In this document: in pieces, positions 53,035 through 61,499 of the stretch
Numbering within the stretch: position 1 is the first letter of the stretch
Layout: every line of letters starts with the position of its first letter
Origin: Mesorhizobium sp. M7A.F.Ca.US.008.03.1.1
Lineage (GTDB): Bacteria; Pseudomonadota; Alphaproteobacteria; Rhizobiales; Rhizobiaceae
Direction of reading: 5' to 3'
Length of the DNA stretch: 64,000 nt
Assembly: GCF_003997495.1 (NCBI RefSeq)
Contig: NZ_RZRU01000001.1
Location: 1 to 64,000, forward strand
Program-made: the position numbers and the translations under genes
Notes under the pieces: model-generated
Seen by the model: the letters and a program-made list of their open reading frames with translations, nothing else
Told to the model about the DNA's origin: nothing
The model's database searches: none

Positions 53035-54560
53035 GATGCGGTCTCCGCGGCGAATTCCGGCGCGGCCACGCCTGCCATCATCATGCCGATGCGCTCCTCG
53101 TCGGCATCATCGCCGGCGACCTCACCCATGATCCGCCCGTTGAACATCACCAGGATGCGGTCGGCAAGGGCGGCCAGTTCGTCGAGTTGCACGGAAATCA
53201 GCAGGATCGCGCGGCCAGCGGCGCGCTGGCGCATGATCTCGTCATGAATGGCCTCCTGGGCGCCGATGTCGACGCCGCGCGTCGGCTGGTCGATCAGCAG
53301 GAAATCGGCGCCATTGGTGAATTCGCGTGCCAGAACGACCTTCTGGATGTTTCCGCCCGAAAGCCGCTTGACCGCATCGCTCGGTCCCCGCGCGCGAATA
53401 TCGAAGCTCTTGATCAGCGTTTCGGCGTTTTGATTTATGGCATTCCAGTTGAGCATGCCGCCGCGGCTCCATGGTGCGCGATGCTGGCGGCCCATCAGGG
53501 TGTTGGCCGCTATCGAAGCGTTGCGATCGACCCCGCGTACCATGCGGTCGCCTGGAACATGGGCGAGGCCTGCCTGGCGGATCGCGGCGGGGGAGAGAGC
53601 GGTGAGATTCTGGCCCTTCAGCCACGCCCCGCCATGGCTTGCCGGCCGCAAGCCCGAAAGCACTTCCGCCAGCTCCGTCTGTCCATTGCCGGCCACACCC
53701 GCGATCCCCACCACCTCGCCGGAGCGGACCGTGAAACTGGCATCGCGAAGGGCCGGCAGCAGGCGATCGTCGCGCGCCCACAGATCTTTCACTTCGAGGA
53801 CCACGTCGCCGTGTAGCGACGCGCGCGGCCGCCGGTCGAAGCTGACCTCTCGGCCGACCATCATGTGCACCAACTCGTCCTTGCTGAGCTCGGCCGTCGG
53901 CCGGGTCGCCACCTTCTTGCCGTTGCGCAGCACCGTCACCGTGTCGGACACTTCCATCACTTCTTCCAGGTGATGCGAAATGAAGATCACCGTCATGCCT
54001 TCGGCCACGAAGCTGCGCAGCGTCTGGAACAGCTCACGGCTCTCCTGCGGCGTCAGCACCGCGGTCGGTTCATCGAGGATGATGGTGCGCGCGCCGCGCA
54101 CCAGGACCTTCAGGATTTCGATGCGTTGTTCTATGCCGACCGAGAGCAGCCCGACGCGCTCGGTCGGATCGACTTGCAGGCCGAAGCGCTTCGACAGGTC
54201 ACGCGTGCGCGTAATTTGTGCGGCGTGGTCGATCAGCCCATGGCGACGGATTTCCATACCGAGAAAGACGTTGTCGGCAACCGAGAGCGAGGGAACCAGC
54301 TTGAAATGCTGGTGAACCATGCCGAGGCCGGCCTTTATCGCCACGGACGGGTCGGCGATCACGATCTCTTCACCGTTCAGCCGGATCGAGCCTTCGTCCG
54401 GTTGCAAGAGGCCGAACAGGATGTTCATCAGCGTCGTCTTGCCGGCACCGTTCTCGCCGATGATGGCGTGGATCTCGCCGCGGTGGACCGCAAGGTCGAT
54501 GCCGTCATTGGCGACGAATGCGCCAAAACGCTTGGTGATGCCAGTCAACTCGACGGCCAT
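53031..54560 (-). CDS. Nucleoside ABC transporter ATP-binding protein (two ABC domains)
   Basis: The 509-residue protein has two ABC domains. The first has Walker A GENGAGKTT near residue 35, signature LSVGIEQRIEILK and Walker B IILDEPTAVL. The second has GIAGVAGNGQTELAE in place of a classical P-loop, and LSGGNIQKVVLAREF. This tandem form is usual for BMP-type nucleoside and CUT2 systems. It energises nucleoside uptake. The ATG at 54560 is preferred. Upstream is a long hairpin separating it from the binding-protein gene. Confidence 0.94.
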   Translation of the reverse strand: MAVELTGITKRFGAFVANDGIDLAVHRGEIHAIIGENGAGKTTLMNILFGLLQPDEGSIRLNGEEIVIADPSVAIKAGLGMVHQHFKLVPSLSVADNVFLGMEIRRHGLIDHAAQITRTRDLSKRFGLQVDPTERVGLLSVGIEQRIEILKVLVRGARTIILDEPTAVLTPQESRELFQTLRSFVAEGMTVIFISHHLEEVMEVSDTVTVLRNGKKVATRPTAELSKDELVHMMVGREVSFDRRPRASLHGDVVLEVKDLWARDDRLLPALRDASFTVRSGEVVGIAGVAGNGQTELAEVLSGLRPASHGGAWLKGQNLTALSPAAIRQAGLAHVPGDRMVRGVDRNASIAANTLMGRQHRAPWSRGGMLNWNAINQNAETLIKSFDIRARGPSDAVKRLSGGNIQKVVLAREFTNGADFLLIDQPTRGVDIGAQEAIHDEIMRQRAAGRAILLISVQLDELAALADRILVMFNGRIMGEVAGDDADEERIGMMMAGVAAPEFAAETAS

Positions 54561-54625
54561 CGCGGCATTGCTGTGGAGGGTCGGCGACCCCGGCGTGTTC
54601 GACAACGTGGCTCTCGCAGATTGGA

Positions 54626-54661
54626 CACTGATCCGCCGCGGCAAGCCGCGGCGGATCAGTG
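54626..54661 (-). other. 17-bp perfect intercistronic hairpin after the nucleoside-binding protein gene
   Basis: CACTGATCCGCCGCGGC and its exact complement are separated by only two bases, giving a 17-bp stem (tip bases probably unpaired). No T-run follows on the minus strand. It lies between the binding-protein stop and the ATPase start and probably protects the upstream message or attenuates downstream expression. Confidence 0.85.
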
Positions 54662-54696
54662 TAGCGCTTTCTTGGGAGGGAGGCGCTGTTGTTGGC

Positions 54697-55701
54697 TTAC
54701 TTCGCCTTGGCGATCACGATCTTGCCGTCGACGATGCCTTTTTTGATCTCATCGAGCTTGGCGGTCATCTCTGCCGGGATCTTGGCGGCGACGTCATCGC
54801 AGACCTTGACCTCGACACCGCCCGAGGCGAGGTCGAAAGTGCGGGTGCCGGCGGTGATCTTGCGGCCCTCGACCTCGTCCTTGATCAGCGTATAGACGGC
54901 GATGTCGCCGCGCTTCAGCATGCTGGCGAGCACATTTCCCGGCGCCGAGCCGCACATGTCGATGTCGACGCCGATCGAATATTTGTCGACCGCGGCACTT
55001 GCCTGCATCACGCCTTCACCCGTCGGGCCGGCGACGTTATAGACAATGTCGGAGCCTTGGCCGTAAAGCGCCTGGGCAAGCTCGCTGCCCTTGGCCGGGT
55101 CGTCGAAGGTGCCGGCGAAGACGGAGTTCACCTTGACGTCGGGCGCGGCATATTTGGCGCCTTGCTCGTAGCCGCCCAGGAAGTTGCGGATCACCGGGAT
55201 ATCGCGGCCGCCGACAAAGCCGATGGCCTTGCCGTCGCCGATCTTGTCGAAGGCGGTGCCCTTGGCCTCGATCATGCCGGCAAGCGCGCCGGCGACGAAG
55301 GATCCCTGCTCCTCGGCGAAATTGGCGTAGATCATCTTGGGGTTGTCGAGGACGCCATCGATGAACACGAAGCGCTGGTCAGGATATTCGGCGCTGACCT
55401 TTTGCAGCGAGTCCACCAGTTCCCAGCCCATCACGAAGATGAGGTCGTACTGTTTGCCCTTGGCAAGATTCTCGAACTGCTGCTGGTAGTCGAGCGCGCG
55501 ATTGCCGGTGTCGACCAGCTTGAGGTCGATGCCGAAATCGGTCTTGGCCTTGTTGAGGCCGTTGACGATCGAAACGCCAAAACCCTGTGCAAAATATCCC
55601 GAGATGGCGGCCACGGAAACCTTGGCCTGTGCGGCGGCCGGTCCGAACGAAATGGCAAGCATCGTGCCGGCCAGAAATAAACTCTTGAGCGCCCTTTTCA
55701 T
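54697..55701 (-). CDS. BMP family nucleoside-binding lipoprotein/periplasmic protein
   Basis: The 334-residue protein has a signal peptide (MKRALKSLFLAGTMLAISFG, cleavage after AAAQA). The BMP/PnrA-type fold follows, with VAAISGYFAQGFGVSIVNGL, IFVMGWELVDSLQKVSAEYP, VGFVGGRDIPVIRNFLGGYE and VYNVAGPTGEGVMQAS. Such proteins bind purine nucleosides or similar ligands. It is the first gene of the transporter and hydrolase operon. The 253-bp region upstream is shared with the divergent DUF1185 pair. Confidence 0.92.
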   Translation of the reverse strand: MKRALKSLFLAGTMLAISFGPAAAQAKVSVAAISGYFAQGFGVSIVNGLNKAKTDFGIDLKLVDTGNRALDYQQQFENLAKGKQYDLIFVMGWELVDSLQKVSAEYPDQRFVFIDGVLDNPKMIYANFAEEQGSFVAGALAGMIEAKGTAFDKIGDGKAIGFVGGRDIPVIRNFLGGYEQGAKYAAPDVKVNSVFAGTFDDPAKGSELAQALYGQGSDIVYNVAGPTGEGVMQASAAVDKYSIGVDIDMCGSAPGNVLASMLKRGDIAVYTLIKDEVEGRKITAGTRTFDLASGGVEVKVCDDVAAKIPAEMTAKLDEIKKGIVDGKIVIAKAK

Positions 55702-55954
55702 GTCATTCCCCTTCAGCTTTTTTCAGCTTTTGAAGCCACGCTTTGACCATCCCCACGTATCGCCGGGACAACGGCAAGTTCGTTGATGGTCATATGAGTT
55801 TAGGAGCGGCTTAACAGGCTGTCAATCGTCATCCGATGCAGTTTTCTTGGCCCTTCGCCCACTTGCTCGACGTCCGCGCTTGACAAATGTCGATGAGCGT
55901 AATTGTTGATACTCTAACGAGTTTTTATGAGCGACGGGATGAAGGAGGCGAACA
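55702..55954. promoter_or_regulatory. Divergent promoter region, nucleoside ABC operon / DUF1185 genes
   Basis: No gene is supported here. TTGACA at 55880-55885 may be a -35 element for the plus-strand genes. GTTGATACTCTAAC near 55905-55918 is an inverted repeat (GTT...AAC) reminiscent of GntR-type sites. Close to the minus-strand gene, AAAGCTGAA occurs twice in tandem. Sharing of this region suggests the two divergent operons could be co-regulated. Confidence 0.4.
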
Positions 55955-56539
55955 ATGCCAGCTGTGGTGGTCAGGAAATTTCTGGTTCAGGTCGAAGAGA
56001 TATTCCATGAGGGCGGACCCCACGCGGCGCGCCCGCTCAAGCGAGGCGCGGTCGTCGCGGTCATCGCCAACCCTTTTGCCGGACGCTATGTCGAAGAGAT
56101 CACCGGCTTCATGGAAGATCTGAAGCCGCTAGGTCTCGATATGGCTCGGCGCCTGATCGACGCCATTGGTGAAGGCGGCCAGGCCATCGAAGGCTATGGC
56201 AAGGGTGCCATAGTCGGCGCCGCCGGCGAGCTTGAACATGGCGCGCTCTGGCACAATCCGGGCGGCTACGCGATGCGCGAACTGCTCGGCAATGCCAAGG
56301 CGATCGTGCCCTCGACCAAGAAGGTCGGCGGCCCCGGAACGCGCATCGATATCCCGATCACGCACATAAACGCCTCCTATGTGCGCAGCCATTTCGATGC
56401 GATCGAGATCGGCATTGCCGATGCGCCGCGCGGCGACGAAATGGCAGTCATTCTGGCGATGACCACCGGCGCACGCGTCCATGCACGGGTCGGCGGCCTG
56501 GCCGCCGCCGACATCAAGGGCGAGGACGGATTGCGATGA
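55955..56539 (+). CDS. DUF1185 family protein ("amino acid synthesis" family), copy 1
   Basis: The 194-residue protein matches PF06684 (DUF1185): VVAVIANPFAGRYVEEITGF, IDAIGEGGQAIEGYGKGAIV, GELEHGALWHNPGGYAMREL and the C-terminal ADAPRGDEMAVILAMTTG. The family has a chorismate-mutase-like fold but no settled biochemical role; the name "amino acid synthesis" is provisional. It overlaps copy 2 by 4 bp, so the two are translated together, and they may form a heteromer. The pair lies beside a nucleoside importer and an enamidase-like hydrolase. Confidence 0.9.
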   Translation: MPAVVVRKFLVQVEEIFHEGGPHAARPLKRGAVVAVIANPFAGRYVEEITGFMEDLKPLGLDMARRLIDAIGEGGQAIEGYGKGAIVGAAGELEHGALWHNPGGYAMRELLGNAKAIVPSTKKVGGPGTRIDIPITHINASYVRSHFDAIEIGIADAPRGDEMAVILAMTTGARVHARVGGLAAADIKGEDGLR

Positions 56540-57120
56540 ACCCGGAAATCCGCCGTATCATCACCATCGTCGAGGAAACCCGGATCGAAGGCGGGCGCCC
56601 CGTCGATCCGCCGACGCGGCGTGCCGCAGCCGTCGCGGTGATCCGCAATCGCCATGCGGGCACTTACGCAGAGGACCTGTCGGCGCTGAGCGCCATCGGC
56701 GAAGTGTTGGGCGAAATCTTGCCCAGGCGCGCCGTTGCTGCTCTGGGCATTGCCGGCGACTTGGTCGAGAGCTTCGGCAAGGCGGCCGCCGTCGGCGCCG
56801 ATGGCGAGCTCGAACATGCCGCCGCCATCCTTCATCCAAAGCTCGGTGCCCCGTTCCGCGATGTGCTTGGCAAGGGTGCCGCGCTCATTCCTTCATCGAA
56901 GAAGCGCGGCGGCCTCGGCGTGCCACTCGACATTCCGCTCGGTCACAAGGATGCTGCGCGGGTGCGCAGCCATTTCGACGGCATGGAGGTTCGTGTTCCC
57001 GACGCACCGCGTGCTGACGAGATCGTCGTCGCTATCGCCGTCACCGATTCCGGCAGGCCGCACCCGCGCGTCGGCGGACTGACCAAGGACAAGATTGTCG
57101 GGATTGACGGCGTCGGCTGA
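56536..57120 (+). CDS. DUF1185 family protein, copy 2
   Basis: It has the same length (194 residues) and pattern as copy 1: AVAVIRNRHAGTYAEDLSAL, LGIAGDLVESFGKAAAVGAD, GELEHAAAILHPKLGAPFRD and APRADEIVVAIAVTDSG. The two copies differ at many positions, so this is an old duplication, not a recent or assembly duplicate. Stop/start overlap ATGA couples it to copy 1. The gene ends 3 bp before the convergent enamidase-like gene. Confidence 0.9.
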   Translation: MNPEIRRIITIVEETRIEGGRPVDPPTRRAAAVAVIRNRHAGTYAEDLSALSAIGEVLGEILPRRAVAALGIAGDLVESFGKAAAVGADGELEHAAAILHPKLGAPFRDVLGKGAALIPSSKKRGGLGVPLDIPLGHKDAARVRSHFDGMEVRVPDAPRADEIVVAIAVTDSGRPHPRVGGLTKDKIVGIDGVG

Positions 57121-57123
57121 CCG

Positions 57124-58317
57124 TCAGGCAGCCAGGACTTCCGGCACCCGTAGCGCCGGCGGGGTGTTGCGGCTCCGGCCGGTCCGCACCACGCCGTCGA
57201 TGACGACCATTCCAATGCCTGGAAGATTGCCGAGCGCCACGCTGTCGAGCAGCCCGTCGCCGGCGCCGCCGATCGCCTGATCCATGAAGATCAGGTCGGC
57301 GGCGCGACCGACCTCGATGATGCCGCGATCCTCCAGTCCGCGCACGCGCGCCGTGTTGCCGCTGGCAAGACAGAACGCCACTTCCGGCGCAATACCGCCC
57401 AGCGAAGCCAGCATGGTCAGGGTTCGCAGGATGCCGAGCGGCTGTACGCCGGATCCGGCCGGGCTGTCGGTGCCGAGGATGACGCGCGAAAGTTCGCCGC
57501 GCTGCCTTGCCAGGTCGAGCACGAACAGTCCGGTGCGCAAATTGCCGTTATGGACGATTTCAAGCGCCCTCGAGCCCTTCTCGCAGATCTGCCGTATTTC
57601 CGCCTCGGGCAGGGCCGTTGGCCCGCCATTGACGTGGGCGACGATGTCGGCGTCGACCTCCAGCACGACATCCGCGCCGATGCGGCCGGAGCCCGGCAGC
57701 GACGGGCCGCCCGTGTGGGTCATCGAGGTCATGCCATATTTGCGCGCCCAGGCGATCATCTGCCGGCCGGTCGGCCCATCCTTGACGCCGCCAAGCCCGA
57801 CCTCGCCGACAAGCGTCACGCCGGCCTCGGCGAGACTGCGGAAGTCTTCCTCGGTAAGGCCGGGTTCCAGGATCGGTGCCCCGGCCAGGATCTTCATGCC
57901 GTTCGGACGGAAGTTGGAGAAGGTGCGTTGGGCAGCGATCGCCAGCGCCTTCAGACCAACAAGGTCGCGCGGTCGGCCCGGTGTGTGGACTTCCCCCGCC
58001 GAGATGATGGTGGTGACGCCGCCATGCACGGTCGAATCCATCCAGCCGATCTGGTTCTGCCGAGGCGTCCAGTCGCCGGCCACCGGATGGGCGTGGTTGT
58101 CGATAAGACCCGGCGCGACCGCGCTGCCCATCGCATCGATGATCGTCGCCGCGCCGCCGCCGTCAATGCCGCCTGCCTTGCCGATCCCGGTAATGCGGCC
58201 GTCGGTCACGACGATGGTGTCGGCGTCGATGATTGGTTGTGCGAGATCGCCACTCAGCATGAGACCGATATTGCGGACGACGAGCGTGTTGGCAGACGAC
58301 TGGAGGTCGGACGACAT
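57124..58317 (-). CDS. Amidohydrolase, enamidase-like
   Basis: The 397-residue amidohydrolase-superfamily protein has the full metal-binding set: H75-A-H77 in LIDNHAHPVAGDW, Glu172 in VGEVGLG as the bridging residue, His201 in MTHTGG, His228 in AHVNGGPT, and Asp284 in GTDSPAG. These and the C-terminal SRNTPP segment resemble enamidase, the nicotinate-pathway enzyme that opens 1,4,5,6-tetrahydro-6-oxonicotinate. The substrate here is probably a cyclic amide or enamide from an N-heterocycle. It lies 3' of the MarR gene in the minus operon. The family assignment is from memory. Confidence 0.7.
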   Translation of the reverse strand: MSSDLQSSANTLVVRNIGLMLSGDLAQPIIDADTIVVTDGRITGIGKAGGIDGGGAATIIDAMGSAVAPGLIDNHAHPVAGDWTPRQNQIGWMDSTVHGGVTTIISAGEVHTPGRPRDLVGLKALAIAAQRTFSNFRPNGMKILAGAPILEPGLTEEDFRSLAEAGVTLVGEVGLGGVKDGPTGRQMIAWARKYGMTSMTHTGGPSLPGSGRIGADVVLEVDADIVAHVNGGPTALPEAEIRQICEKGSRALEIVHNGNLRTGLFVLDLARQRGELSRVILGTDSPAGSGVQPLGILRTLTMLASLGGIAPEVAFCLASGNTARVRGLEDRGIIEVGRAADLIFMDQAIGGAGDGLLDSVALGNLPGIGMVVIDGVVRTGRSRNTPPALRVPEVLAA

Positions 58318-58361
58318 CGGTTCTCACTTTTGCTGTTATGGAAAAAAGGACTGGACGCGGC

Positions 58362-58916
58362 TTATTTGCCGCCGTCGCCATTCGATGGGTCGTCGTCGTT
58401 GATGCGCTGGAGCAGGCGAAGCAGCGTCGCCTGCTCAGCCGGTGAGAGCGGCGACAGGAACCGCCGCCCGACCTCGACGCTGCGTTCGAGCCGCTCCAGC
58501 GTATAGTCGGTCCCTTTGCTGGTCAGCGCGATCATCGTCAGGCGTTGGTCGGTTTCGGAGGCGCTGCGCGTGATCAGCCCGTGTTTGAGCAGTTTGCGCA
58601 TGACGATGCTGATGGTCGACGGGTCCATCGCCGTCAGGCGGCCGAGATGGTTCTGCGAAACTTCGCCATGCTTGAGGATCGTGGCGAGCGCCGCGAACTG
58701 GGTTGGCGAAAGATCTTCGCCGGCCATGACCTGCTGGAAGCGCAGCGTCGCGCGCTGATGCGCCCGGCGGATGACGTGCGCCGGGTGGCGGTCCAGTTCG
58801 TAGCCGGTCTCGGCATATTGCTGCAGCACCTGCTCGCGGCTCGGTGACGCTGCATTGCCGCTGGGTGTTTTCAGCGTCGCGCCTTTTTTGGATTGCGGTT
58901 TCTTTTCAGTCGTCAC
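58362..58916 (-). CDS. MarR family transcriptional regulator
   Basis: The 184-residue protein has a winged helix-turn-helix: AGEDLSPTQFAALATILKHG, then VSQNHLGRLTAMDPSTISIV and LLKHGLITRSASETDQR, the typical MarR wing. An extra polar N-terminal segment of about 25 residues precedes it. It starts at a GTG behind AGGAG. Lying between the isochorismatase and enamidase-like genes in one operon, it probably represses that operon until an aromatic or heterocyclic ligand binds. A perfect palindrome upstream of the operon is a candidate target. Confidence 0.92.
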   Translation of the reverse strand: MTTEKKPQSKKGATLKTPSGNAASPSREQVLQQYAETGYELDRHPAHVIRRAHQRATLRFQQVMAGEDLSPTQFAALATILKHGEVSQNHLGRLTAMDPSTISIVMRKLLKHGLITRSASETDQRLTMIALTSKGTDYTLERLERSVEVGRRFLSPLSPAEQATLLRLLQRINDDDPSNGDGGK

Positions 58917-58964
58917 ACCGGACTCCTATCGCCGCTGTCTCGGATGTCGCCGGTTGGAAAAAGC

Positions 58965-59609
58965 TCAAGCCGCGACCTCCGCTGGTTGAAGCGACGTCCC
59001 GTCGCGGAGGGCTGCGACGACATCAGCCGAATTGCTGACCACGCCGAAATGCGTCGCTATGTCGTAGAGCGAACTTTCCTGCTCGCGCGGCCCCGTCGCC
59101 GCGCAGCAATCGCTGGGCACCACCACCTCATAACCCTGGAAAAAGGCGTCATGGACGGTCGAGCGCACACAGATGTTGGTGACCACGCCGAAGATGACCA
59201 GCTGATCGGTCTGCATGTCTTTCAGCGTCAGATCGAGGTCGGTTTGAAAGAAGGCCGAGTAGCGCCGCTTGATCACATGGATCTCATCGTCGCGGGCGCC
59301 GAGATCCTCGATGATCTCCGGCCCCCAGCTTCCGTCCAGGCAATGCGGTGTGCGCTTCAGCCATTCGCGCTCGCGTCGCATGCCCGGCCGGTGGCTGTCA
59401 TGGACCCAGATCACCGGCACGCCGGCGGCGCGCGCCGCCTCGATCACGGCCAGCTGCGGCGCGACCAGCGTCTCGTACCCAGGCAGGACCATGGCCCCGC
59501 CGGGCTTGCAGAACTCATTGACCATATCGATGACGACAACGGCTGCACGGCGTGGATCGAGGCGCACCGCGTCATCGTGCCGATGTGAGGAAAAACTGTC
59601 CACGGGCAT
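58965..59609 (-). CDS. Isochorismatase-family cysteine hydrolase (amidase type)
   Basis: The 214-residue protein has the catalytic triad of the family: Asp28 in VVVIDMVNEF, Lys114 in HVIKRRYSAF, and Cys147 in GVVTNICVRST with the cis-peptide VTN. This amidase branch includes nicotinamidase, N-carbamoylsarcosine amidase, RutB-type and biuret hydrolases. It would cleave an amide or ureide product. It is the first gene of the minus operon with MarR and the enamidase-like protein. AAGGAG precedes the ATG at 59609; a longer open frame upstream is not used. Confidence 0.88.
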   Translation of the reverse strand: MPVDSFSSHRHDDAVRLDPRRAAVVVIDMVNEFCKPGGAMVLPGYETLVAPQLAVIEAARAAGVPVIWVHDSHRPGMRREREWLKRTPHCLDGSWGPEIIEDLGARDDEIHVIKRRYSAFFQTDLDLTLKDMQTDQLVIFGVVTNICVRSTVHDAFFQGYEVVVPSDCCAATGPREQESSLYDIATHFGVVSNSADVVAALRDGTSLQPAEVAA

Positions 59610-59631
59610 GGCGAGCTCCTTTGACCGATCG

Positions 59632-59801
59632 TTGATGCTCATACAAAAAGCCTTGACGGATGCCAAGTCAATCCCGTTCGACGCAAAGCGTGCTGGTCGG
59701 CCTTGCGCACCGCGCTCCGACAAGCGTATGCGCTATTTGTCCATCGCGAAATGGCCTTGACAACGCTTGTCAGGCATGTGCTCGATTTGTATGACCATCA
59801 A
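59632..59801. promoter_or_regulatory. Operator-rich divergent region (MarR-type palindrome, 16-bp inverted repeat)
   Basis: TTGATGCTCATACAAA at 59632-59647 recurs inverted at 59786-59801 with 15 of 16 matches. Between them TGACAA-CGC-TTGTCA at 59758-59772 is a perfect 15-bp palindrome of the kind bound by MarR dimers, and TTGAC...GTCAA lies at 59653-59671. The region separates the isochorismatase/MarR/enamidase operon from the epimerase/SDR operon, so both may be regulated here. Confidence 0.6.
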
Positions 59802-59841
59802 TGATATTCAAGCCGCTGAATTGCGGAGCCGAGGCCGAGAT

Positions 59842-60696
59842 ATGAAAACCATCGTCACCGGAGCCAGTGGCCTGCTTGGCCGCCATGTGGCCGAGGCTCT
59901 GGTTGCGGCCGGCCACGATGTGCTTGGTGTCGATGCCGTGATGCCGGGTGAGGTCGCATGGCGCCACGCAACCGCCGATTTGACCGATCTGGGATCGACG
60001 CTGCAACTCGTGCGCGATTGCGATGCCGTGGTGCATGTCGCGGCCATTCCGCGACCGACCGGCCGGGCCGGCGGCGAGGTGTTCAAGACCAACGTCGCGA
60101 CCGCCTACAATGTGGTCGAGGCAGCTGTCATGGCCGGCGCCAGGCGCTTCATCTATGCCTCGTCCTTCAGCGTTTTCGGCTATCCCTTTTTCGAGAAGCC
60201 TGTGCGACCGCCCTATCTGCCGGTCGACCTGAACCATCCTGTCGGCGCGCAGGACCCGTACGGCCTGTCGAAATGGCTGGGCGAGGAAATCGTCGACGCG
60301 GCGGTGCGCCGCGGCGCCTTTTCGGCGGTCAGTGTTCGCATGCCGTGGATCCAGACGCCGGGTTCTTTTTTCGAGGGCGTCGGGCCGCGCCGCGCCACTG
60401 CCGACAGTGCCCGCGACCTGTGGGCCTATCTCGACGCGCGCGACGCCGGGCAGGGCTTCTTGCGGGCGCTTGAATGGCAAGGCGACGGCCATCTGCGCGT
60501 CCTCCTGAGCGCCGCCGACACCTTCATGGAAGAGGAAACCGAAGCGCTCGTGCACAGGGTCTATCCTGATGTCGTTCTATCGCGGCCGATCGTCGGCTTC
60601 GGCGCTGTGCTCGACACGGTCCATGCGCGCGAAACGATCGGCTTCGAGCCAAGCCATTCGTGGCGTTCCTATCCGAAGCCGGAGGCCGGACAATGA
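59842..60696 (+). CDS. NAD-dependent epimerase/dehydratase family protein (uronate dehydrogenase-like)
   Basis: The 284-residue extended SDR has the Rossmann motif TIVTGASGLLGRHVAEAL, VVHVAAIPRPTGRAGGEVF, and the catalytic Tyr and Lys in PYGLSKWLGEEI. The size and the ASSFSVFGY strand resemble uronate dehydrogenases and related sugar-acid enzymes. The linked mannonate dehydratase supports sugar-acid metabolism. It overlaps the next SDR by 4 bp (ATGA). The ATG at 59842 is preferred to one 25 codons upstream because the Rossmann motif then begins at the usual place. Confidence 0.82.
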   Translation: MKTIVTGASGLLGRHVAEALVAAGHDVLGVDAVMPGEVAWRHATADLTDLGSTLQLVRDCDAVVHVAAIPRPTGRAGGEVFKTNVATAYNVVEAAVMAGARRFIYASSFSVFGYPFFEKPVRPPYLPVDLNHPVGAQDPYGLSKWLGEEIVDAAVRRGAFSAVSVRMPWIQTPGSFFEGVGPRRATADSARDLWAYLDARDAGQGFLRALEWQGDGHLRVLLSAADTFMEEETEALVHRVYPDVVLSRPIVGFGAVLDTVHARETIGFEPSHSWRSYPKPEAGQ

Positions 60697-61499
60697 AACG
60701 GTTCGACAAACAGAATGTTCTCGTCACCGGTGGTGCCGGCGCGATCGGCAGCGCAGCGGTGCGGCGTTTCCTTGGCGAAGGCGCGCGGGTCGCCATTGTC
60801 GACCGCAATGGCGCGGCGGCGCAGCAACTGGCTCGCTCACTGGGTGAAAACGCCATTGCCATCGAAGCCGACGTCACCGATGAAGCGGATGTGCGGCGTG
60901 CCGCCGCAACGACCGTCGAGACGTTCGGCGGCCTCGACGTGGTGTTCAACAATGCCGGCATTTCCGGCTTCGTCGCTCCCGTTCATGACCTGCCGGTCGA
61001 GGATTGGGATACGACCATCCGCATCAATCTGCGCGGCATCTTCCTCGTTCTGCAGGCCTCGCTTCGGGCGATGATCAAGGCCGGGACCGGTGGCTCGATC
61101 GTCAACATGGGCTCGTCCATGGCCGGTTGGGACGTCCTTTCGGGCGGTGCCGGCTATGTCGCTTCCAAACACGGCGTGGTCGGGCTGACGCGGGTCGCGG
61201 CGCTCGATGCCGCGCCCTACGGCATACGCGTCAATGCCATCTGCCCCGGCGTGATCGAGACGACGCTTGGCGTGCCGGCTTCCGGCGACGGCGAATTCAA
61301 GAGCAGCGTCCAGCATTTCGCCGACCGCATTCCGTTGCGCCGCATCGGCCAGCCGGACGATGTCGCGGCCGCCGTGGCGTTCCTGGCCTCCGACGAGGCG
61401 AGGCACGTCACAGGCGTGGATTGGCTGATCGACGGCGGCCAGACCTTGCAGAGCTGGGCCAACGCGCCGGCCGGCGGCGCGTTTCCGAAGTTTCGCTAG
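60693..61499 (+). CDS. Short-chain dehydrogenase/reductase
   Basis: The 268-residue classical SDR has TGGAGAIGSAAV, NNAGISG, catalytic Ser in NMGSSMAGW, YVASKHG (Tyr and Lys), and the C-terminal VDWLIDGGQTL. It is coupled to the epimerase by a 4-bp overlap and probably oxidises the same or the next sugar-acid intermediate. Its 3' end overlaps the minus-strand remnant of a Gfo/Idh dehydrogenase by 4 bp. Confidence 0.88.
   Translation: MKRFDKQNVLVTGGAGAIGSAAVRRFLGEGARVAIVDRNGAAAQQLARSLGENAIAIEADVTDEADVRRAAATTVETFGGLDVVFNNAGISGFVAPVHDLPVEDWDTTIRINLRGIFLVLQASLRAMIKAGTGGSIVNMGSSMAGWDVLSGGAGYVASKHGVVGLTRVAALDAAPYGIRVNAICPGVIETTLGVPASGDGEFKSSVQHFADRIPLRRIGQPDDVAAAVAFLASDEARHVTGVDWLIDGGQTLQSWANAPAGGAFPKFR

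Noticed and set aside
54626-54661. Rho-independent terminator before the nucleoside ATPase gene
   Set aside because: The stem is perfect but no T-run follows on the transcribed strand, so it is listed as an intercistronic hairpin.
55955-57120. Assembly duplication of a DUF1185 gene
   Set aside because: The two copies differ throughout at the protein level, so they are old paralogues.
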